DNA of 46,552 bases from Xanthomonas maliensis (GTDB lineage Bacteria > Pseudomonadota > Gammaproteobacteria > Xanthomonadales > Xanthomonadaceae): NCBI RefSeq assembly GCF_009192945.1, contig NZ_NSET01000009.1:1-46552 (forward strand), in the 5' to 3' direction. Of the stretch, positions 17,124 through 25,442 are shown piece after piece (position 1 is the first letter of the stretch; the number at the start of each line of letters is the position of its first letter). The position numbers and the translations under genes were made by a program. The notes under the pieces were generated by a model that saw only the letters and a list, made by a program, of their open reading frames with translations, did not search any database and was not told where the DNA came from.

Positions 17124-17359
17124 CTTGCATATTAACATGCATCGTCGCGCTCGCCGAACGCGCGTCGTCGGCCGTTGACTTTGAACGTGGAGCGCACTTT
17201 GGGATGAGATGCGTGGGCCGTCAGCGGCGCGGCGCACGCTCCGTGTCGCTAACAGCTAACCCTGCGGGAAGCGCCCTGTGGCAGCCAATGCCGCGTTGCG
17301 CGTCTTGTCTGCACGCGGCACAGGACGCTTTGCACTCACCTCAGATGACACGACACGCT

Positions 17360-19723
17360 CTAGTTGGGTCGTAGTTGCAGCGTGTATTGCGTAGCGGTCG
17401 GCAGGAACGGCGTGGGGTGTCCCTGCACCCAGTCCTCGTGGCCGGCGCCCCAGAACGGGGACAGCGGATGGCCGCTTTGTCCGCCCGGCATGTGCACGAT
17501 GCCGTCCTGTTCGTGGCCGGGCGACACCACCATGCGTTGGGACGCCCCGAACGCCGGCCCCTGCACCCGCGGCATGTCGCGATCGCCCGGCAGCCGGTCC
17601 GGTGGCATGCACAGCACGTGCTTGGCGAGCGCCGGCAAGGCGCGCGCGAGCGGGTGACAGATGGCGGCGGTATTGCGCTCGCCCCAGCTGCGCGTGTCCA
17701 GTGGCTGGCCCTGCGCCGCGAGCTCGTCGTTGGCCGCCTGTGCCGCCTCGCGCAGCAATTGCTCCCAACTGCGGTAGGGTGCCGGCAACAGATGCGCCGG
17801 TCGCTGCTGCAGCATTGGCCAGGCGATGCCTTCCAACTGTATCCGCCGCGGCGGCTGGAAGGCGTCGCCCAGGGCCGCCTGGGCAGGGCCAAGCAGGCCG
17901 GCTTCCACCCGTTCCAGGGTGTTGGTCCGGAACGCGCGCACGATTCGATAGCTGACAGAATCGGCTGTCGCGCGCCCGCCCCAGTGTCGGGTTGCCTGTT
18001 CGATCTGCTGCAATGCCGGTTCCTGGCGCTGTGCGACCACCTCGCGCAGCAAGCCCCACCAGCGGGTGAGCAGGACCGCGCGATCGTCGAGCTGGATCGC
18101 CAGCAAAGTGCGCTCGTCGAAACGCTCGTGCGCGAACAGCAGCGTGCGGATCTGCTGCGCGCGCGCGCCGAGGTCGTAGCCAGCGTTACCCAGCGCCTTG
18201 AGTTGTTCCATATCGACGATGCGATTATTGGCCGTCCACAAGCGATGCGAGGGCGGATCGATCAACGACGGAGCGGCATCGCTGCGCAGCGGCCAAGGCG
18301 GACAGGCTGTCGCGGCCGCCATGTCGTCGGCCAGGCCGCCGTGTTCGATCGTGCCCGGCGTGCAGCCTGCGGCCCGGTCCGGTCGCGCGCCGATGATGCG
18401 CCAGCCGATCCGCCCGCTACGATCGGCAACCAGCAGGTTCTGCGCGGGGATGCCGGAGCGATCGGCGATTGCCCAGGCACCCTCCAGGTCCCCGGCCTTG
18501 ACCATGTCGGCGAAGTCCAGGCCGATCGCGCCGGGAAGCTGCGCTGCCCAACGCAGCGCCAGCAGGTCGCCATTGGCCTCGGTGTGCAGGATGGGCCCCC
18601 AGGTTGATTCGCGTACCAGCAATGGCACCGGGGCAGCGCCAGCGACCCGGATCAGTTCGCGATGGACGGTCAACGGCACCCGGCTGCCGGCTTGCGCGGC
18701 GGGAATGCGGGCGAAGTCGGCGGTGTCGATATAGCTGTTGGTAAACGCCCAGGCGATATGGCCATTGCTGCCGACCACCATGGCCGGCAGGCCGGGCAGG
18801 GTGAACCCGGTCGCATCGACCCTGCCGCCCGCCGCGTCGGCCTGGGGATAGCGCAGGCGGGCACGGAACCAGATGTTGGGCGCGCGCAGGCCCAGGTGCA
18901 TATCGTCGGCGACGATCGCGCGGCCGTCTGCCGTCAGATGGCCATCCACGGCAAAGTTGTTGCTGCCCGGCGTGCCGATTTCCGGGGTGGCGACAGGCGC
19001 TGCATGCGGCAGGCGGCGCAGGTCCAAGGTGGCGGCATCCGGCAGCACCGCATCGCCTTGCGACGGTCCGAACAAGGGCGCGTCCCAACTCGATCCCTGA
19101 TGATCCAGCAATGCCGCCAGCGCAGGCGGCACCACGGCGCGGATGCGTGCCGCTGCCAGTTCGGTCTGGTTGCTGCTGTCCTGCAGGTCGGCATACATCG
19201 CCAGGCCGGTGAGGATGGAGTCGTCCACCGTCCAGGCACGCGGCTGCTGGCGCAGCAGCAGGTAGGGCCAGGGCCGCACCGACAGCGACGCCAGGCCGGC
19301 ATTGACACCGTCGCTATAGGCCTGCAGCGCGGCTCGCTGGTGGCCGGCCGCAGTCGCCAGGCTGGCGCGTACGCGCGCACGCAACCGATGCATGCGCTGG
19401 CGTTGGTCCAGCTCCAGCGCTGCCGGGCCGAACAGCTCGGACAATTCGCCGGCCGCGGTGCGGCGCATCAGGTCCATCTCGAAATACCGTTCCTGCGCAT
19501 GCACGTAGCCGAGCGCGCGCATGGCGTCGAGCTGGCTGGCAGCATCGATGCTGACTACGCCGAGACGATCGCGCTGTACGCTGACCGGTGCCTGCAGCCC
19601 GGCGAGCGTGCGCTGGCCGTCCAGCGTCGGCAGGCTCCCGCGCAGCAACAGGTAGACGGACAGCAGTGCCAGCAGAGCCAGGCCTGCAAGCGCCAGCAGC
19701 AGCCGGCCCAGCCATTTGCGCAT
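17360..19723 (-). CDS. Penicillin-acylase-family (Ntn) amidohydrolase
   Basis: A 787-residue Ntn hydrolase precursor that would self-cleave into alpha and beta chains and hydrolyse an amide such as an acyl-homoserine lactone, beta-lactam side chain or acyl-amino acid. An N-terminal hydrophobic segment (about 7-28, LLLALAGLALLALLSVYLLL) anchors or exports it. The alpha region contains GYVHAQERYFEMDLMRR. The predicted processing site is Gly253-Ser254 (TPGSNNFAV), with Ser254 the new N-terminal nucleophile. Later motifs HLGLRAPNIWF and NGHIAWAFTNSYIDT fit the family. ATG 19723 is chosen because AAGGA lies about 9 bases upstream; an ATG at 19765 is possible. It stands alone and is divergent from bfr. 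The substrate is unknown. Confidence 0.9.
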   Translation of the reverse strand: MRKWLGRLLLALAGLALLALLSVYLLLRGSLPTLDGQRTLAGLQAPVSVQRDRLGVVSIDAASQLDAMRALGYVHAQERYFEMDLMRRTAAGELSELFGPAALELDQRQRMHRLRARVRASLATAAGHQRAALQAYSDGVNAGLASLSVRPWPYLLLRQQPRAWTVDDSILTGLAMYADLQDSSNQTELAAARIRAVVPPALAALLDHQGSSWDAPLFGPSQGDAVLPDAATLDLRRLPHAAPVATPEIGTPGSNNFAVDGHLTADGRAIVADDMHLGLRAPNIWFRARLRYPQADAAGGRVDATGFTLPGLPAMVVGSNGHIAWAFTNSYIDTADFARIPAAQAGSRVPLTVHRELIRVAGAAPVPLLVRESTWGPILHTEANGDLLALRWAAQLPGAIGLDFADMVKAGDLEGAWAIADRSGIPAQNLLVADRSGRIGWRIIGARPDRAAGCTPGTIEHGGLADDMAAATACPPWPLRSDAAPSLIDPPSHRLWTANNRIVDMEQLKALGNAGYDLGARAQQIRTLLFAHERFDERTLLAIQLDDRAVLLTRWWGLLREVVAQRQEPALQQIEQATRHWGGRATADSVSYRIVRAFRTNTLERVEAGLLGPAQAALGDAFQPPRRIQLEGIAWPMLQQRPAHLLPAPYRSWEQLLREAAQAANDELAAQGQPLDTRSWGERNTAAICHPLARALPALAKHVLCMPPDRLPGDRDMPRVQGPAFGASQRMVVSPGHEQDGIVHMPGGQSGHPLSPFWGAGHEDWVQGHPTPFLPTATQYTLQLRPN

Positions 19724-19869
19724 CGTCGATGTCCTTGGGGGTGCGTCGGGGTGTGTCGATTCCATCCCAGGGAGCGACGGCACGCAAGCGCAACTGAAAG
19801 TGATTCCGATTAGATCATTGTCCGCCCGCTTCGGGCACCATGCCGGCATTGCGTCGCTGGAGCATCCCC

Positions 19870-20355
19870 ATGAAAGGCCACCCCGAAGTCGTCGATTATC
19901 TCAAGCAGCTGCTGCGTGGCGAGCTGGCCGCACGCGATCAATATTTCCTGCATTCGCGGCGCTACGAGGACCAGGGCTTGATGGCGCTGTACGAGCGCAT
20001 CAACCATGAGATGGAAGAGGAGACCGAGCATGCCGACGCGCTGCTGCGGCGCATTCTGTTCCTGGAAGGCGACCCGGACATGCGCCCGGCCGAGTTCACG
20101 CCCGGCAAGACCGTGGTGGAGATGCTCGAACGCGACCTGGTGGTGGAGTACGAGGTGCGTGCGGCGCTGGCGGCGGGCATGAAGCTGTGCGAGCAGCACG
20201 GCGACTACGTCAGCCGTGATGTCCTGCTCAAGCAGCTGCAGGACACCGAGGAAGACCATGCGTGGTGGCTGGAACAGCAGCTGGGCCTGATCAAGCGCAT
20301 TGGCCTGGAGCTGTACCAGACCTCGAAGATCGACAAGGGCGAGGTGGCCGGTTGA
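19870..20355 (+). CDS. bfr: Bacterioferritin, haem-ligand Met absent
   Basis: An iron-storage subunit of 161 residues forming a four-helix bundle. Ferroxidase ligands are in place by alignment with E. coli Bfr: Glu18, Glu51, His54, Glu93 (Glu94 in E. coli), Glu127 and His130. The residue matching the haem-coordinating Met52 is Thr52 ([11 protein letters not shown] here, HESIDEMKHAD in E. coli). This resembles the haem-poor subunit of two-subunit bacterioferritins such as those of Pseudomonas and Neisseria. The ATG at 19870 has GGAG about 9 bases upstream; an ATG 30 bases earlier is possible but unlikely. It is divergent from the acylase gene. Confidence 0.93.
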   Translation: MKGHPEVVDYLKQLLRGELAARDQYFLHSRRYEDQGLMALYERINHEMEEETEHADALLRRILFLEGDPDMRPAEFTPGKTVVEMLERDLVVEYEVRAALAAGMKLCEQHGDYVSRDVLLKQLQDTEEDHAWWLEQQLGLIKRIGLELYQTSKIDKGEVAG

Positions 20356-20486
20356 TGGCGTGGCCATGCGTGTGCGCTGCGCGCTGCAAGGTCGCGTGGC
20401 GATCACGCGCTGCATGGCCCGCACGCGTGCCTTGATGCTGCCGTGGGCAGTGACCAGCAGCGACATGGCCGCTCGGCCGGGCGCCG

Positions 20487-21143
20487 TCAGCGGCGTTGCA
20501 GGCGATAGACACCTGTGGTCAGTGCGGTGACGCCTTCGGCACGGAAGCGTGGTTCCTGATCGAGGATGGCGCGCTCCTCCAGCTGGTGCACACGCCATTG
20601 CGGGTCGAACAGCGCATGCACCGCCGCGGTGTCCACTGCGAACGGCGGGCCGTCTCGTTCGGCTTGCGGGTAATCCAGGGTGATCAGCAGGCCGCGGCAT
20701 GCGGCCGGCAGGCGTGCATACGTCGTCTGCAGATAGCGCTGACGTAGCGCATTGGGCAGCGCCACCAGTGCGGCACGATCGTAGACCGCCGTGCAGTCGG
20801 CCAGCACGCTGGCGTCCAGCGCAAACGCGTCGCCGCAGATGATCTCGATGGCACCGGCGATGAAATGTTCGCCGGCCGCGCTGGTGTGGCGCTGCGGGTG
20901 CAGGCCTGCATCATCGAAGAACTGTGCGACCGCCAGCGGCGAGATCTCCACGCCCAACACGCGATGGCCTTGCGCGCCGAGCCAGTGCATGTCCAGCGTC
21001 TTGCCGCACAGCGGCACCAGCACGCGGGCGTGGCTGGGTAATTGCAGCGCAGGCCAGTGCTTCTGCAGCAAGGGCATGACCTCCTGCTGATGAAAGCCGG
21101 TCTGCGCGTCCTGCCACCGTTGCAACCAGAAGTCGGTCTCCAT
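20487..21143 (-). CDS. tpm: Thiopurine S-methyltransferase
   Basis: A 218-residue SAM-dependent methyltransferase, the usual length of bacterial TPMTs, which methylate thiols and also selenium or tellurium oxyanions in tested species. The N-terminus METDFWLQRW...TGFHQQ is characteristic. The SAM-binding region is VLVPLCGKTLDMHWL at 41-55, followed by GHRVLGVEIS, a Cys-Gly-Asp segment (IICGDAF), VYDRAALVALP and the late DYPQAERDGPPFAV. AGGA lies 8 bases before the ATG at 21143. It is convergent with bfr. Confidence 0.95.
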   Translation of the reverse strand: METDFWLQRWQDAQTGFHQQEVMPLLQKHWPALQLPSHARVLVPLCGKTLDMHWLGAQGHRVLGVEISPLAVAQFFDDAGLHPQRHTSAAGEHFIAGAIEIICGDAFALDASVLADCTAVYDRAALVALPNALRQRYLQTTYARLPAACRGLLITLDYPQAERDGPPFAVDTAAVHALFDPQWRVHQLEERAILDQEPRFRAEGVTALTTGVYRLQRR

Positions 21144-21320
21144 GGCGTCATCCTGCCAGAGGTTGCGCGTCTCGCAACCCGCAGCACGGTGGACTGAGTG
21201 AACCGGCCTGACGGCGGCGGGTTGTCGCCCGGTGCAGACCCATGCTGCGCAAGGTGCCGCGAGGGAGGTTTCGAACTGCGCGTGCGACCGCGCGGTCACG
21301 GCGGCAACCGATGATCATCG

Positions 21321-21560
21321 TCAATCAGTCGCGCGGCGTTGCAGAAGGACGAGTTCCTCGGTCGCGGCGGTTTCCTGGTCGTAATGCACCAGGCCTGCAA
21401 AATCCGTGTCGACCATGATCCCGCTGCCGAGATACGCCCAGCTTTCCTGCCCGGGCAGATAGTCCGCGCTGTCCATGCAGGCAATGACCGTGCCGCGATA
21501 CCGCGAATCGATCTGAATCAGATCGCCCGCTCGTGCCTCCTGGCCGTCTGCGTATCGCAT
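21321..21560 (-). CDS. Small uncharacterised acidic protein (79 aa)
   Basis: A compact protein with a pattern I associate with widespread but unnamed small proteins: RAGDLIQID...GTVIACMDSADYLP...ESWAYLGSGIMVDTDFAGLVHY. The G-D-x-I/V start followed by a G-x-V strand suggests a small SH3-like beta barrel. GGAG lies 6 bases before the ATG at 21560; a GTG 18 bases upstream is an alternative. It is between tpm and parC on the same strand and has no membrane segment or signal peptide. Function is unknown. Confidence 0.7.
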   Translation of the reverse strand: MRYADGQEARAGDLIQIDSRYRGTVIACMDSADYLPGQESWAYLGSGIMVDTDFAGLVHYDQETAATEELVLLQRRATD

Positions 21561-21724
21561 CGGTGCTCCGTCCGCCACACTGGTGTGAAGCGCGATCGCA
21601 TCCGCGCTCGGTCAGCCCATCCCATCCGCCCAAGCCTGCCGCGATGCGTCGGATGCAGCATTGCGTGTCAGGCCTTGCACGGTGGCGGCGCCGCTCACAG
21701 CACCGCACCGCCAACGACGTCCCG

Positions 21725-23968
21725 TTACTGCACGTCCAATCCGTCGACCTTCTGCCAGCCTCTCGGCAGCAGGGTGCCGCGGCTGGCGCGCGAGCCGAGG
21801 TAGGCGTCCAGATCCTTGAACGACAGGTTCATGACCCGCGCCCCGCTGCGGACCAGCAAGGTATTGCCAGGCGCCACCGCGGCTACCGCGACCACCCGTT
21901 CGGTGCTCAGCTTGGCCTTGGGGATCTCGATGATCTTGTTGCCCTTGCCCTTGTCCAGCTCGGGCAGGTCGGCAGCGGCGATCGCCAGCAAGTTGCCGGC
22001 GCTGGTCACCGCCACGATCCGGCTGGCTTGCGGGTCGCCGACCTGGGCCGGTGGCAGGACATGCGAGCCGGCGGTCAGGTTGAGCATCGCCTTGCCGGCC
22101 TTGTTGCGGCCGGTCAGGTTTTCGAAGCGGGTGACGAAGCCATACCCGTGCGAGGACGCCAGCACGAAGCGGGTGTTGTTGTCGCCGCTGGCCATCGCGC
22201 GGAATGCCGCGCCCGACGCTGGCGAGAAGCGACCGGTCAGCGGCTCGCCATTGCCGCGCGCCGAGGGCAGGGTATGCACCAACGCCGAGTAGGCCCGGCC
22301 CTCGGTGTCCAGGAAGGCCACCTGGTAGGTGCTGCGGCTGCGCACCGCTGCCAACAGGCCGTCGCCTTCGCGGTAGGACATGCCGGCCGGATCGACCTCA
22401 TGGCCCTTGGCGGCACGCACCCAGCCCTTCTCCGACAGCACCACCGTCATCGGCTCACTGGCGACCAGTTCGGTCTCGTCGATCGCCTGGGCGGCGCCGC
22501 GCTGTACCAGTGGCGAGCGGCGGGCATCGCCGAATTTTTTGGCATCGGCGGTCAGCTCGTCCTTGATCAGCTTCTTCAGCTTGGTCTTGCTGCCGAGGAT
22601 GGCCAGGATCTGCTCGCGTTCCTTGGCCAGCGCATCCTGCTCGCCACGGATCTTCATTTCCTCCAGGCGCGCCAGCTGGCGCAGCTTGGTTTCCAGAATG
22701 TATTCGGCCTGTTCCTCGCTGAGCGCAAAGCGCTTCATCAGCACCGGCTTGGGCTCGTCCTCGCTGCGGATGATGCGGATGACTTCATCCAGGTTGAGGA
22801 AGGCGACCAGCAAGCCTTCCAACAGGTGCATGCGGCGCTCGACCTTCTGCAGCCGGTGGTTGAGGCGGCGCGTCACCGTATCGCTGCGGAAGCTCAGCCA
22901 TTCGCTCAGCAACTGCTTGAGGTTCTTGACCTGCGGGCGTCCATCCAGGCCGATCACATTGAGATTGACCCGATAGCTGCGTTCCAGGTCGGTGGTGGCG
23001 AACAAGTGCCCCATCAACTGCTCGGCGTCCACCCGGCTGGAACGCGGTACCAGCACCACCCGCACCGGGTTGGCATGGTCGGATTCGTCGCGGATGTCCT
23101 CCAGCCATGGCAGCTTCTTGGCACGCATCTGCTGGGCGATCTGCTCGATCACCTTGGACGGCGAGACCTGGAACGGCAGCGCGGTCACCACGATGTTGGC
23201 GTGTTCCTTCTGGAAGGTCGCGCGCGCGCGGACGCTGCCATTACCGGTCTCGTAGATCGTCCGCAGGTCGGCCGGGGCGGTGATGATCTCGGCGGTGGTC
23301 GGGTAGTCCGGGCCGCGCACGTGTTCGCACAGTTCGGCGATGCTGGCGTCGGGGTCGTCGAGCAGGCGGATCAGGGCACTGACGATCTCATTGAGATTGT
23401 GCGGCGGCACGTCGGTGGCCATGCCCACGGCAATGCCGGTGGTGCCGTTGAGCAGCAGGTGCGGCAAGCGCGCCGGCAACCAGGTCGGCTCTTCGAGCGT
23501 GCCGTCGAAATTGGGGGCCCAGTCGGTCGTGCCCTGGCCGAGCTCGCCCAGCAGCACTTCGGCGATCGGGGTCAGCTTGGACTCGGTGTAGCGCATCGCC
23601 GCGAACGACTTGGGGTCGTCGGTGGAGCCGAAGTTGCCCTGGCCCTCGATCAGCGGATAGCGGTACGAGAACGGCTGGGCCATCAGCACCAGCGCTTCGT
23701 AGCACGCGCTGTCGCCATGCGGATGGTACTTGCCGATCACATCGCCCACGGTGCGCGCGGATTTCTTCGGCTTGGCGCCGGCATTGAGGCCGAGCTCGCT
23801 CATCGCATAGACGATGCGGCGCTGCACCGGCTTGAGACCGTCGCCGAGGAAGGGCAGGGCGCGGTCGAGCACCACGTACATCGAGTAGTCGAGATAGGCG
23901 CGTTCGGCGTACTCGCGTAGCGGCAGCTGTTCGAAGCCGTGGAAGGTGGGGCGGGTCAGATCGGTCAT
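21725..23968 (-). CDS. parC: DNA topoisomerase IV subunit A
   Basis: A 747-residue type IIA topoisomerase subunit that decatenates daughter chromosomes together with ParE. The catalytic tyrosine is Tyr127 in [10 protein letters not shown]. The quinolone-resistance region reads [13 protein letters not shown] with Ser87 and Glu91 (E. coli Ser80 and Glu84), the wild-type residues. The [20 protein letters not shown] and coiled-coil regions follow, then a C-terminal beta-pinwheel. The gene is monocistronic as far as can be seen, with parE elsewhere. The ribosome site is weak (AGGA about 11 bases upstream). Confidence 0.97.
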   Translation of the reverse strand: MTDLTRPTFHGFEQLPLREYAERAYLDYSMYVVLDRALPFLGDGLKPVQRRIVYAMSELGLNAGAKPKKSARTVGDVIGKYHPHGDSACYEALVLMAQPFSYRYPLIEGQGNFGSTDDPKSFAAMRYTESKLTPIAEVLLGELGQGTTDWAPNFDGTLEEPTWLPARLPHLLLNGTTGIAVGMATDVPPHNLNEIVSALIRLLDDPDASIAELCEHVRGPDYPTTAEIITAPADLRTIYETGNGSVRARATFQKEHANIVVTALPFQVSPSKVIEQIAQQMRAKKLPWLEDIRDESDHANPVRVVLVPRSSRVDAEQLMGHLFATTDLERSYRVNLNVIGLDGRPQVKNLKQLLSEWLSFRSDTVTRRLNHRLQKVERRMHLLEGLLVAFLNLDEVIRIIRSEDEPKPVLMKRFALSEEQAEYILETKLRQLARLEEMKIRGEQDALAKEREQILAILGSKTKLKKLIKDELTADAKKFGDARRSPLVQRGAAQAIDETELVASEPMTVVLSEKGWVRAAKGHEVDPAGMSYREGDGLLAAVRSRSTYQVAFLDTEGRAYSALVHTLPSARGNGEPLTGRFSPASGAAFRAMASGDNNTRFVLASSHGYGFVTRFENLTGRNKAGKAMLNLTAGSHVLPPAQVGDPQASRIVAVTSAGNLLAIAAADLPELDKGKGNKIIEIPKAKLSTERVVAVAAVAPGNTLLVRSGARVMNLSFKDLDAYLGSRASRGTLLPRGWQKVDGLDVQ

Positions 23969-24027
23969 GTAAAGCCAGGTCCTGCGGAAGAGGAACCCGC
24001 GCCGGGCGCGGACTCGAAGAGGGCCGA

Positions 24028-24879
24028 TTATCCGGATGCGGCCGGGGATGCCAAGCCGCCCGCGTGGGTGCCGGCCAGATAACGCATCGGCGGAGCGCCG
24101 AAATGGCGGTGGAACATGCTGACGAAGGCGCTGGGGCTGCTATAGCCGAGGTGGTCGGCGACCTGCGCCACCGCGCCGCCGTCGCCCAGCCGTCGCAGGC
24201 CTTCGGTCAAGCGGGCCTGCTGACGCCATTGGGCGAAACTCAGCCCGGTTTCGCTCCGGAAATGCCGGCTCAGGCTGCGCGAGGACAGGCCGGCCCAGGT
24301 TGCCCATTCATCGAGCGAGCGGGGGTCGGCCGGGGTGGCGAGCAATTGGCGGGCGATCCGTAGCAACCGGCGATCGACCGGCATCGGCAGGTGCAGGTGC
24401 TCGATCTGGACTTGCCGCAGCTCATCCAGCAGCACTGCGGCCACCCGTTGCTGGGTCGGATCCAGGGATCGATCCAGGCGCCAACTGGCGGCCCGCATCA
24501 GGGCCTCGCGGGCCAGCCCGGTGAGCCGGATCACGCCCCCGTGCGCGGGGAGGGCGCCACAGGCATCCGGCCGTACGACCAGGCCCCATCCACGCAGCGG
24601 TCCTGCCAGCTCCACGGTGTGCGGTTGGCCAGGCGGCAGCCAGCCGGCGCACCCGGGCGGCAGCGAGAGCGTGCCCTGTTCGGTATGCACGGTCAGCACG
24701 CCGTGTTCGACGTACATCAATTGCCCGCGCACATGCGCATGCCAGTCGGTTTCCGGCGCCCAGACCGCCTGCAGCTCGGCCAGGAATGCAATCACCACCG
24801 GGCCATCGGCCCATTCGAAGCTGGCGCGCACACCAGGTGGGAGGGCATCCACCGTCGTTGGCGGGTTTTTGATAGTCAT
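24028..24879 (-). CDS. AraC-family transcriptional regulator with cupin N-terminus
   Basis: A 283-residue regulator. The N-terminal cupin-like sensor (about 25-105) has the paired motifs [18 protein letters not shown] and [14 protein letters not shown], which could hold a metal or small ligand. The C-terminal two-HTH AraC domain (about 165-265) includes [19 protein letters not shown] and [22 protein letters not shown]. It is transcribed divergently from the emr operon across 113 bases, so it may control that operon, itself, or neither. The target is not visible in the sequence. Confidence 0.92.
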   Translation of the reverse strand: MTIKNPPTTVDALPPGVRASFEWADGPVVIAFLAELQAVWAPETDWHAHVRGQLMYVEHGVLTVHTEQGTLSLPPGCAGWLPPGQPHTVELAGPLRGWGLVVRPDACGALPAHGGVIRLTGLAREALMRAASWRLDRSLDPTQQRVAAVLLDELRQVQIEHLHLPMPVDRRLLRIARQLLATPADPRSLDEWATWAGLSSRSLSRHFRSETGLSFAQWRQQARLTEGLRRLGDGGAVAQVADHLGYSSPSAFVSMFHRHFGAPPMRYLAGTHAGGLASPAASG

Positions 24880-24957
24880 TGGCTGGATTGTATTACCAGG
24901 CCATGCGGCCCGCTGCGTATGGTGGCGATCCTTGCGTGCGGTTTAATCCCTGGTGAG

Positions 24958-24977
24958 ATATTTGCGTTGACAAATAT
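24958..24977. promoter_or_regulatory. Perfect inverted repeat, likely EmrR (MarR) operator
   Basis: ATATTTGCGTTGACAAATAT has 7-bp perfect arms and a 6-base spacer. It is AT-rich against a GC-rich background and overlaps a consensus -35 hexamer TTGACA (24967-24972) just upstream of emrR. MarR repressors typically bind such 16-20-bp palindromes over their own promoters. A suitable -10 is not clear (TACAAA at 24987-24992 gives only a 14-base spacer). Confidence 0.6.
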
Positions 24978-24992
24978 ATTTTTAGGTACAAA

Positions 24993-25442
24993 ATGCACTG
25001 CATGAATGCTGCTTCCGCCTCCCCGCCGTCGTTCGGCCTGCTGTTGCGCCAGGTGCGTGACGCGCTGATGCGTCAGCTCGATGCCGAGATGAAGGGGGAG
25101 CTACCTGATTTCGGCTTCAGCCACTACGTCGGCCTGAAGGTTCTCGCGGTGCGTTCGCCCTGCACCGCCAACGAATTGGCCCAGGCGCTCGACCAGACCC
25201 CGAGCGCGGTGACGCGCCTGCTCGACAAGCTCGAGGCGCTTGGCGCGGTGCGACGCGAGCCGCATGCGCAGGATCGGCGCGCGCTGCAGATCGTCATGAC
25301 CGAGCAGGGGGCGGTGCTGTGGGAGCGCCTGCGCCTGCGCGGCGAGCGGGCGATCGAACATGGCCTGCGCGATCTGTCGCCCGCAGAACGCGAGCAGCTG
25401 ACCTCTCTTCTCATTCGTGTCCGCGATTCCCTCAACTCATGA
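24993..25442 (+). CDS. emrR: MarR-family repressor of the adjacent efflux operon (EmrR-like)
   Basis: A 149-residue winged-helix regulator. The wHTH is at about 55-105 (SPCTANELAQALDQTPSAVTRLLDKLEALGAVRREPHAQDRRALQIVMTEQG), including the DRR wing signature. N- and C-terminal helices would dimerise. As first gene of the operon, with a stop overlapping the next ATG, it fits the emrR-emrC-emrA-emrB layout known in Stenotrophomonas maltophilia, where the repressor is released by hydrophobic drugs. ATG 24993 is taken as start; an ATG three codons in is equally possible. Confidence 0.88.
   Translation: MHCMNAASASPPSFGLLLRQVRDALMRQLDAEMKGELPDFGFSHYVGLKVLAVRSPCTANELAQALDQTPSAVTRLLDKLEALGAVRREPHAQDRRALQIVMTEQGAVLWERLRLRGERAIEHGLRDLSPAEREQLTSLLIRVRDSLNS

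Noticed and set aside
21533..23920. 795-codon open frame opposite parC
   Set aside because: Shadow of parC; its composition (His/Gln/Arg/Ala rich, no motif) is the usual reverse complement of a GC-rich gene.
21725..23968. Quinolone-resistance substitutions in ParC
   Set aside because: Ser87 and Glu91 (E. coli 80 and 84) are the wild-type residues.
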